Assembly: GCA_934045905.1 (NCBI GenBank)
Contig: OW203763.1
Location: 40,516,724-40,580,723 of the forward strand
Reading direction: 5' to 3'
Length of the DNA: 64,000 nucleotides
Origin: Leuctra nigra
Taxonomy: Eukaryota > Arthropoda > Insecta > Plecoptera > Leuctridae
The position numbers and the translations under genes are program-made. The notes beneath the pieces are model-generated. The model was not told where the DNA came from. It worked only from the letters and a program-made list of their open reading frames with translations, and made no database searches. Every line of letters begins with the position of its first letter. The first letter of the stretch is position 1. Positions 46,345 through 58,300 of this stretch are shown piece by piece.

Positions 46345-49300
46345 CTGCAAGCAAGAAGAGCGTCTCAGACTCGGACACAACTCGCATATTCTAGTCCTGG
46401 CGACTCATAACAGAGTCTTTTACATATTACTCAAGTGCACTTAGGGTTTAGTTCAGGTGGTAAACTTTCTGCATCACTCAAGCAGTATTATCCAGCATTA
46501 TTAGGTAATACTTATCTAAGATTTATAGAGCCAACTGGTATTAAAGTAATTAACCTGAATACCTTGTAGAGAGTGAATCACTCTTCAAAAATAGTGAACT
46601 TTTACGATTTTCCTTGTGGGAAACTTTCGTGCCTCTTATGCAAGTGCTAAGTGATTTTCAATGTAAGAATTTTTAAAACTCGGGATGTCCTATATATGCA
46701 GGGGCTTATACTACAAGTAAAAACTAGAACAATTTAAAAATAAATTGAACATAACAAGCAGTGGCGGTCTGGCCCGGGATGCCGGGATGCGATCGCATCC
46801 CGGGCCCCTGTCGTTTAAGGGCCCATTTCCCATATTACGGGCCCCTAAATACATTTTACTGTCGTTTTTCATGTTGAACCAGCATTTTTACTCATTTTAC
46901 ATACGTTTTTTCTATCTTTACTTTGTTTTACGGGCCCTGTCACATGTTTATCCGGGCCCTTTGCCTCATCGCATCCCGGTCCTTTTCATCCCAGACCGCC
47001 CCTGATAACAAGCTCCCGTGTTAGTGTGATCTGTGCAAGAGCAGGAGAGTAAAGACAAAGTCAAGCTGGGACTGTGAATCTGCCTTCACTAATCACAATT
47101 CAATACATAGCAAGGAATTGTAATGCAGTACTCACATAATGGAGAGGGCGTACTGTCCCGTCCGACTTGGCCGCACTAGGAAGGTGCCATTGGGTTTGCC
47201 CGTGAGTATTCTCTCTGCCTCTAGCCGTGAACAGTTGTCCAGCAGCCAGCACTGGTCGTCGCAGTGTGCCTCCTTCACCAACTCCCCATCGCCATCGTGC
47301 TCAGAGTTCCACTGCGCCGAGCCGTCGTTGGCCAGGTAGTGGTTGATCTTGGCCGTGGACACGCCGTGCGACTTGAGCCACCGATGATGGCGTTCGCTCT
47401 GCCGCGTCAGCTGAATCACGTCCGGCTTCAGCGCGTTCATCTCTCGCTCCAGCGTCCGGTTGAACGACGCCTGCTGCTTCAGATTCTCTTCAAGTTGTTC
47501 GCGACTCTCCTTCATCAGTTTCAGCCGGCCGCGCAGCGCGTCGAAGTTCTCCGTCACTGATTTGTGCTCGTGAGGTTGCGCCTCCTTCTGGAACCGTTCG
47601 TGAAGCTTTATCTGCTCCTCGAACATGCACACCGCCTCAGTGAACGCTTCTAAAGCCTGTCGCTTTGCCTGGATGTCTTTGGAAGTGCCGTGGAAATCTT
47701 CCCAGAGGGCGTCGAACATCTTCGTCTTGCCGATCAGGTCCTTGGTGATTTCTCTCAACCGAAACACCACCTTCTCGACATCCAACGTGCTCGCTATCTC
47801 GTCCTCTTGCTGAAGCTTGGAGACTGGATAGATCAGCTTGATGTCGAGGGTGGCGTTGTACTGCGCTAGCGACACCTTGTGGTAGTGCAACACAAGTTCC
47901 ACCACGGAATTGAACTTGAACGGCTCAGAGAAGCCGTACTTGCCGTTCTTGTGGCTGATCTTGATGAGCTTGTTGGTGCCACCCTTGCGCAAGGTCAATG
48001 TGTACTCCCCGTTCTTGTTGGAAGCATTGCGCACTAGGAACGTGCCATCGGGCGTGTCGAGAAGCTTCTCGTTCACTTCCTCGCGGGTTATGTCGCCCCA
48101 GTACCACTCTGCATCGGCCAGGCATCGGGGGGACTCTTTCTCCTTGTCTGTAGAGAACAAATTTACTGTCACCATGGAAAATTGAGTACTACATACAAGA
48201 CAGTAGCATATTATTGGAAACAATTATTACTTATATTAATATGCCTGCAACAAATTGTAAAAACCCATTCAATTCCTGTACCTAAACAGCAATGCACTTT
48301 AGAAGACACTTAGATATTTGGTGTTGATTGATTTAAATGTTAATCCATATAAAATTTTCAAAATCTATTGAAAAAGGAATCTCAATACAATTACAAATCT
48401 GCATAATTCTCAATATTGAACCTCACACCTAGTAGATGTATACTTCAATTTGATAATTCAAGATGATGATGGGCACCCACTAACTATGTTCACGTCACGT
48501 CTAATGCGTACTCACCCGTGTCGGGGTCCACCAGTGGAGGGTGAGCACGCGACACCTTGCGCGGGGGAAGCGCCGGCGCACAGGCAAACTCGGGCAGCTG
48601 CTCGCCCCAGTTGCCATGCAGCAGAAGAAGCTCAAGGATGCGGATGTGCGCCTCTGTGTTGTAAACCACTTGGCTGAAACACGAAACATCCTTGATCATT
48701 ACTTGATCCTTTCTTTAAGGAATTTCTCATTTCATAGGTCTAGCAATCCGAAGTGGAAATGAGTAATGACTGGGTTTGGATGTTAAGAACATGTTCTATT
48801 ATGCACATTTTTATTTTAATGATTCTTGAGGTGAGCTCAAAAACTAGTAATTCTGTCACCAACATCATATTCGTAACAATGCCATGAGAAAGTAATTGTT
48901 TAAGAGTATACTTCATTATACGATCGATGTATGATCTCCGGGATATCAACATGGTGGTCCTCATGACCGGATCAAGAGACCATCCTAGAATTTTTTAAGG
49001 ATTTCACAGTGAAGCATAATTTGCCTAAAGTTTTGATTACTAGTAATATTGTTTTAGAAGTAATTAGAAGATCAGTAGCAATTTTAAAAAATCATCTATA
49101 GGCAGTAGTTTTTGTCTTAAACGTTAATATTTTTCTCTACCGTATTAATCTTTTATATTTTCAATTGTATTGTTTTCTGTGTCATTTTGGCAACCAAATT
49201 TTCGGCAGTCTGGTAATAAAGATTTATATATATATAGTCAAATGGCAATTGATTAAGCTTGATTACAGACATCATTCCAAAAATGTGCAACGCAAAATCA

Positions 49301-52300
49301 AGAGAATGGATTTCCGGCCTTCTAACTCCGAGGTACTATCCTCAGTCCTTTAGGAATGGAACAGGAGATGGTCCAACTCACATGATGCGCTCCCAGGGTG
49401 GCCGCATGAGCACGTGACTCATCACCTGCACGAGGATGGTGGGGGGTTCTCGGTTGCCGCGCGCGTGCTGGAGCTTGCACAGGCGGCACAGGTGCGCCAG
49501 CACGAAGCCCAGCGCCTGGCGATGCGCAGGCGGCAGCTCTGTTGCCAGGTGCTGCAGGCATGTCGCGCACTGCTCGTCGTTGCGGATCCCTGCGCGAGCA
49601 ACACGTACATTGAGACATCGGCATTTTTCTTCGCTCATCAGGGATTGCAGTATCAAATAATTCAAAACTGTGTTATCGAAGTGAAAGACTTAGATGATCT
49701 TGTCATAATACAGCACTTTCAGCGTAGTACATTGCTTCATTTTAATTTCCCGAAGTAATGAACAATACAGCCTTGGTCATACGTTTCTCAGTTTTACAAT
49801 AATTTTGATAAAACTTTGATCCCATTTTAAAAAATGGCCTTATATGATATTTTCATTCATACAACTTTTTTATGTAGGTAGTAGGTACCCCTTCAAAATC
49901 GTATAAATAAGGATCTACTGCATTTATTTGACTTAGTGCAAACAAGAAATGTTGATGTGAAGAGAGACGAAGAGTGTTGTGAATGGAACATGACTCACTT
50001 GAGGCCTCGAGGAACCTATCGTACCACTGCACGGGGATGACTGGGTCGGGCAGCTCGCGCAGGAACTTGCGCAGCGCGCCCGCAATGCAGCGCGTCTCGT
50101 ACGCCGCCAGATCCAGAGTTGCCAAGTCGCCGTCCAGCCTGCCGGCAGAACAAGTGCTGTTAGTATTCCGGAAATATACACATTCCTGACAGTTATTAAT
50201 TTTTGCAACCATACTATTACTTTTTCCCAACTCTTTGATATTAGTCATACAATTCAAAAATTAAGGGCTCACGCAATTATAGTATAATATGCTACTGTTT
50301 AATTGTAAATACAGCACATTGCCATTTGTCTTTGTGGAGTATTGGAGGGAAATAATATTAAATTGGTAACATTTTTGCCAAAGTCAATATTTTAATTGTG
50401 GTAACTAACTTTCCCATAAATATGTCTGGTAAATATTTCAACTCCCATCTCTAGTCATGATAACCTTGCCCACCGCTCCTGCAGGTCATCAGTAGCACTC
50501 ACAAGGATATTGAAATTACAAAGTGTATAAGTAAGCGTAAGTATATAATAGTCAGCATAAAGATACTTCTTAAGTCGCCCGCACCCGATCTATGGATTGG
50601 AAAAGGGTATTTTTATTTTGCCATCCCCTACTTTACCTGCGAGCGGATGATGCCTCATTGTTATACCAAGCCTCCAACCTACAGATCGGTTGCTGGCGAC
50701 TTTAGTTGTTTAGATGCAGAGCTGGTGCCACAATAATGGAAATATTTATATTTACATTTACAATCATGGCATAATTATGCCTCCATGTTTTCATGCCAAT
50801 GTAGCATAACACATTCTAGTACGAGTTCAAAACAATTATGAATGATTCCTAATGTTGAAAAACATAGTGAAACAACAGTCACCACGGACAAACATCGGGA
50901 GCTGTTGAGATGAAAATCTAACTCCCCCTTCAATATTGAACTGATTCAATGATTCATGGCAACAAAGCAAAGGCATCCGGGAATGAAACTTTTAACAGTC
51001 TGTCAGATAATCAACACTTTAACATAGTATTGAATAAAAGTGCCTATGTGATGTCGATGGTGTCCAGGCTAAAAGAACTATGCACATTCAGAAAACTATT
51101 CATAGGAGCATAAAACTGGGTTCTGAACTTTTGATGATCAGTAAGTTTTAAACACATCGATTGTTGGAAGTATTCACATAACTCTTAAATCAAACTAAGC
51201 TCAGAGGCTAGTTCAGCTCATGGATGAACAGTAAACTCTAATCAGTTAAGATGAGTTTTCTGAATGCGGATTAGTTATTTCAGCTGTTCGGACACCGACG
51301 ACATCGTATTGTTGAGCGACGCGAAAGAGCGCTCACCTCTGTCTGAGCTCCAGCAGCTGCTCCGTGGGCGGGGTCGATCTGTAGAGCTGGTAGAGATCGA
51401 GCGAGGGATCGAGCGCGGCGCGCGCCTCCAGGTCGAGGGCGCACTTCACCAGCAGGTCGGGCGCCTGCTGCCGCGCGGGGTCGAACAGGTCGCACAGGCC
51501 CAGGCTGAAGATGGACTTGAAGCGAGGGCGGGAGGCGGAGGGGCCGGTGGGCGGGAGACAGGTGGGCAGGCCGCTGGAGGTGCACGTTCTATGTGCCACC
51601 ATGCCGCAATCTGAAACGTCAAAACATGGCCAATTACATTCTCTTATTCCGCATTTAGCTCTGTACAGTCAGGGAAACTAGATGGTTCATACTCTGCCTC
51701 TCTCTGACCCATAACATAAACATGTTTTTATATGGAGCAGAGAGAGATAGAGTATGAACCATCTAGTTTCCTTGAATATACATGACTATGATGCTAGGAT
51801 ACCCAATCACAGCAAAATATAACTGGTTATAATTTTATGTTTTTACAAACATAGGTATAGTGGACCCAGCAAGCGTGGAGAAAGTTCAGCAAATGCTGTG
51901 TAAAATTCAACAATGGGTTTAGCTTGTAATCCGGAGTGTTTTGACGCGTGCCCGGTTGTAAATATCTCTCAACCACTGCAGGTAATCGGGAAAGGATTGT
52001 TTTGTTGTGGTGCCAAATATCTTTCAATGCAGTTAGCTTTTAAAATTCAAGGAAAGTTGTTTAAAATGGCAACAGTGTATGTGGAAGGGGGTGGCAGGTC
52101 GTCACTCGGGTTGTATCTTGTCAGAGATTAACTGTGGAACAAGGGTCGAACAATACTGCTCATCTTATGAAAGGAATTTCTCCACGCTCACTGGGCGTAC
52201 TATACCAACAAACTTCGATACATTAACACACTTTTTTTTAAAAAGTAATCATTCTGGGCTGAGTATACGCAACTGTAGTTATTGATTGCTTTCCATAGTT

Positions 52301-55300
52301 TAGCTTGAATTAGTATTTAATATTTAATGTCATACTTGTTAATTATCACCAGTTAAAAACAGATATTTTTCGTCTGATGACCCTAAATTATACGTAAATA
52401 GAATCATAATGTTGATATTCTTTCTATCTTTAGGCCCTGTTGTACCGATAATGCTATTGCAGAGATAATCCCCCTTTGTGCTGATTCCTGTTGCCAAGGT
52501 TTCTACATAAGGGCTACCACAGGATATGAAAACACTTGGATAACCTTGGCATTGGCAGGACAAGGTGGCAATAATACCAGGTCAATTGAAAGATGTCGAG
52601 TGTCTGGCACAAACCAACTTAATCCAAATGACTATTAAACTGTGATCAAACATTTCCTTTGGTCTGCATTTAGCGCACCGCTATAAATAGACGTTATCAC
52701 CAAATGTAGAAGGTATATATAGCAACTGTAGAACATATCTCAAGCAGTGACAGCAGTTGCTTCAGTACAAGCCTGGGCAGTAACTGACATTTCAAGCAAG
52801 ATTTAGAAGTACTCAAGCATGTAATGTCTTTTCAGCCATAATGCTAGGAAACATGAATCATTGGTTACGAGAACTGGCAATGTTATCTTCACAAGCTTTA
52901 AGGACTCATTGTTATGTCACCGAGTAGGTGATTCAAACGTGATTACCAGTGTAAATGCACTTCCTCTGCATTACTACATCATGCTAGTGTCTCAAGGGAG
53001 CGTTGAAATTACCCCAGCCACATCATCCACAGTAAATATATTTCAGATCTTCCTCAAGGACCTATGCTGCAGCCAATGCACAGTAAATATGGTCTGTACT
53101 AGGGATGGAGCGAACTTGGATTTTGATATCGACTATCGATATCATTTATATATCGATATATATCGATATATCGATACTTCGATATATCGAAATATCGAAA
53201 TATTGATATATTGAAATATCGAAATATCGAAATATCGATATATTGAAATATCGAAGTATCGATATATTGAAATATCGAAATATTGATATGGAAATAATAT
53301 TTAGATGTATAGGTATGGAAATATTGATATATCGTATGAATGTATTAAATTGCTCCTAAAACTGATAGGAATTTCAAAAGAAAATGTGAAAAGAAATAAC
53401 ACAGCCGTTCCAAAATATAGGGTCACCGGCCAGATAAGAAAGAAAATGTGAATAATCTGAGAAATTGTCCATAAATCTTGTAAACGCTGCACTGCAAATA
53501 TGAATTATTTTGCCATAGTAGGTAGCCTATAAACTTCAATTAAGAAGATAATTGTAACATGCGGTAAGGCTTCAATATATCGATATTTCAATATTTTGAT
53601 ATTTCAATATATCGATATTTCGATATTTCAATATTTCGGTATTTCAATATATTGATATTTCAATATTTCAATATATCGATATATCGATATTTCGATATTT
53701 TTATATATCGATATTCAATATATTCAGGTATCGATATTTCGATATTTTTTTGATATCGATATATATCGATATATCGATATTTTCTCCATCCCTAGTCTGT
53801 ACTGTAGGGAAACAGATGTCACATAAACTTGTTGGATTGTTTAGAATCAATTCAAATTTCAAAAAAGTAGTAGACATTTGAAAACTTAGTTGTAGCTCTA
53901 GTACAGTGTAAAACTAAAACACGATTCTCTTCAACAAAGCAATCTTCACATATTTATTCAGATAGCAGAAACAGGTGTGTCCATATCGTATATGATTTGA
54001 GGTGATGTCCAGCAGAGTTGCTTTCATTTTGAGTTACCTCTTAAATAAAATCGGAAACTTAACAACAAACTTTTTGCTTAAAAAATATGTCAATGACTGA
54101 CTTTCTTTCTCGAAAGACGTTAGACTTTTTGAATAAAATGCAAGAAAATTGGAATTAAACCTAGATTAAGTATAAAACCAACTTCCAAGCAATCTCCTTG
54201 TCTCACTGTAGTAGGTGACCTCTAATTTCAATGAATAACAAGCACGATTGTTATTATCATTATAACATGACAAACAGTCATTCATATTTGTTCACCGATC
54301 ATTTTTTGTTTGTCCAAGTGTACCTCCTAAAGTTCCAGGGTTGGGTAAGTTACCAAAAATAAAGTAACTTTAGAAAGTTACGTTACTTTCTCCAAAAAGT
54401 AACTAGTTAAAGTTACTGAGAAAATATAGGTAACTGAAAGTTACATTTTCTATGAAAGTTACTATGAAAGTTACTCTGATAAAAATTGATAATTTTGAGG
54501 GAAAACTTGACAACGGGATGGCAGTAACCACGTGACATTATGTTGACTGGCGATGTATCAATGCGCGGGGGGGAGGGGGGGGGGGGAGAACGGATAGATG
54601 ACCATTTCATTTCGCATGTAGAGCAAGCTAAGACGAAAGGAGGGGGAGGGGAAGGGCATGTTAAAAGGTAAAATGTTTGGTTTACAATGTCAAGTTTTCT
54701 CTCAGGAGAGAAGGGATAACGTGTTCTAAAGTAACTTTCTTGGTAACTTTCAAAAATCAAAAAGTTCCCGTAGAGAAAGGAACTTAGGCGTAATTAAGTT
54801 ACCAGGTTTAAAAAGTATTGAGTTACCATAAAAGTTATTACTTATGTTAAGTTAAGTTCCAACCCTGTTAAGTTCCAATACAGTCGAATGAAAAATGAGA
54901 CTCGAGGTGAAGTTATTTTAGTAAAAAATGACCGCGTTCCATCTCATGCGTCTAAGTGCAGGATTTTGGCTCACCTTGACAGAGGTATCCCTGGTGCAGG
55001 AGGCCGCGCAGGTACTTGTTGCACTTGTCGCAGCGCTCCAGCATGGAGAAGCTCTGCTCGAGGAGGTTGTGCTTGTTCACTGTCGTCTCCTCCTCGTCCT
55101 CCTCCATCAACTGCCCGCCCGGCGGACTCTGGTGGCACAGCTCCGCCACGCACACCAGGATCGCCTTCTGGTGGAACTCGTCCTTGATCCCCATATTCTG
55201 AAACAAGACAGACACAGGCTTCCGTCATTTGATGTAACCGATATCACATTACTGAATGGTACCTGGTATTTTATCATGTTCTGGAACAATACAAGGGATT

Positions 55301-58300
55301 ATATCATGTTCTGGAACTAGGCACTGTGTTATTTCATGTTCTGGAACTAGACATAATGTTGTATCATGTTATGGAAAGACACTAGGCGTTTTATAATGTT
55401 CTGGAATAAGATATGATACTTGAGGATTTTTCATGCATTGTGTACAAGATTTGTCCTAAAACTGGCCCCTGAAGAACTCCTCTTTCATAATTCTTCAACC
55501 CAGGTTCATTCAAACACTGCTCACATTAAATGATGTAATGTTAACATTGTATCAAGTGTTTAGTAAGTATAACCATGTACATCTATGATTGTAATGAAGT
55601 GGATTCTAATGAAGAGATTGATTGCACTTGGCAGCTGTTCCTTCATAAAAGTGTATAAGTAAGAACATACTGCGACTTACACACATGGTTTCTATTAGCA
55701 AGAATGGATGATTTAATTGTCAAAGCAAGAAATGAAACTCTTGCGTCTATACCAACTCTATGCCACATCTTCCACCCCCATTGTTCAGTCACGAATTAGT
55801 CACTTCAAAACCTCAAATGACAATTACCTACCAAAAAGGTTGCAATGGTGGCCCATAGTGGTCACACAGTGGCAAGAACTGGTAAAAATGTGGCATGAAT
55901 GTGAACAAAACTACGTGATTAATCGAATTATCAATGATAGTTGGCGTTCATTTCTAAAAATAAATCAAGTATAAAAGTAACACAGTTTTTTAATACCGCA
56001 GGTCTTCCACATAGTCTGCGTTCAAAAAAGTTATAAAGGCAGGGCTGCCACTGACCAAGATTTTCCAAAAAAGTGATTTAAGTGACTAAAATTAAGGAAA
56101 AAGTGGGAAAAAGTGACAAAAATGTGCAGGAAAAAGTAACTAACAAGTGACAAATTTTCTATAATTTCACGGCAGAATCGTCAATAGTCGTAAACTCTTT
56201 AACAAGCTGCATGTTCATAACTCGGAAGACCTTTTGGTTGACATTTTGGACCCACCAGTAGTCAAATTGGAAGTCAGTCCATGGGGGGATGGTGTACTGA
56301 CAGGATTTCTGCCAGGGGGGGCAAGTGAAGGAACAAAATTTGCAACGCGTTAATGCGCGCCCCCACAGTGCTCGCAGGGCGTTTTTTGGTTTTTGACACT
56401 CAATTTTGAGACAATCTAAGGTGTATTATAGTTTTTAAATTTTTCTCAGTTTTTACTCCACAATAAGGTGTAGGGGCATGCCCCAAAAACCTTGCCCCGC
56501 AGGGCGTTTATGGTTTTTTGTCACTCTGAAATCAATTTTAAAATGTTCTGAGGTGAATTTTTTTTTAATTTTTTTTTTATATATTATTTCCCAGTTTTCA
56601 CTCCAATTAAGTGTGGGGGCATGCCCCAAAAACATTGCCCCGCAGGGCGTTTTTTTGGTTTTGTGACACTTTGAAATCAATTTTGAGACGTTCTGAGGTG
56701 TATTTTGATTTTCAACTTTTTTTAAAAATATTTCCCAGATTTCACTCCAGATATCCGAAAAAAGGGAGAAAAGTGACTAATCTTGTAAAAAAGTAAATAA
56801 AAGTGACTGGAGACCAAAAAAAGTAACTTTAAGTGATAAAAGTGACTAAGTGGCAGCCCTGAAAGGCTTCCAAAGACAAGAAATAAAAGTAGGTATCATT
56901 TTGACTATAAAAAAGTGGGCAAATAATGAAGTTACATGTGGGTGATGTGGAAAATAGTGGCCAGAGGAAGTCTTGAATTTGTAACTGAGACCCACTCGAT
57001 CTCAAGACAAATGATCGCTGCGCCATCCGTCAAGTGTCAAGACACGTGAAATGATCGCTAGTGTCAAGATCTGCGAATCGCAAGTCGATCACGTCGCCAG
57101 TGCTCCTTGCATCCAGCCGCCGCATCATGCATTTCATTTACACCTCATCATCGCTCTTTGTCTCCCCCTCCTGAGTCCCGGCATCCACTTCACCCTCCCG
57201 TCATTCAATTCATTCACACATCCTTCAACCCCTCCATGATAAATTGCTCATTGGAGCCCCTTTCCATGTGTGCCCTCTCCTACACACAGTCAAACTTTTC
57301 AACTAGCCGGAGAGATCAGTGAAAAATAAATTCACGTCGCGTTTTGAAAGCCAAGTGTATGTAATGTTCGAATTTGCGTTGCAAAGCTGTGGCGCTACCG
57401 GTTGATTGATGTCCAGAATATCTGTTGGGCCGGCGCGACGATTTATCACAGAGTAACCGATGTCGCCTGAATGAAAGGAGGCAATTAAATATATTAATCA
57501 ATCATCCCGAGGAAACAGAAATGACCCGGACGTGTATTTCCGAAACATCGTCGATTTTCGGGGGTTTCCAACGACTGTAACTTCTACGAAGCCAAACTTG
57601 CTGGGTATAGTGCACATAAACATTTTTAAGTTACAAATGTTGTAATTCGCTATTTATTTACCCATGACATTTTATCACGAACTACTTTTACAAAAAAGTA
57701 TGTACACATGGCCTAAGTAAACGGTATTGAACGAAACGGATTGGCTGCTGGTCAGGTTCCTTACAATCAATCCATGTTGTTATCAATGAAATCAGACCTC
57801 ATCAACTAGAGTTCGACAACGAGTTGGCATAGACTTCATCGGACTGGTGTCATCAAATCTTTGTCAGCCAATCCGTTTCTTTCGAATGCTGGTTACTTTG
57901 AGTTTGGCGACTTCAAGTGGCCAAGTGTACGAGGACAACAAAGACTGCGTGACGGGCTTAGACACTTTTCACCGTAGTTATGGATGAAAAGATGGGTTGA
58001 AGAAGTGAGGGATGGTAACTGTTTGCTGATATTAAATTAATAAAATAACTTCCTACAACTTATTAGAGCGTATTGCGTAATCAGAACAGTTTGGCTTGGT
58101 ACGGATCAGCAGATCAACAAAAGCAAACAAAGAACAATGAAGACTGACACAAAAATGAAAAAAGTCGAATGGAAACGATCGTTTAGCTCTGTGAAACGCT
58201 AAACGCATAATCTGCGCGGATCCATGTACTTGGACATAAGAAGGGCATGTGACAAGCGCATTGTTCCAAACCAATATGTTAATACCAACACGCCGCCTGC

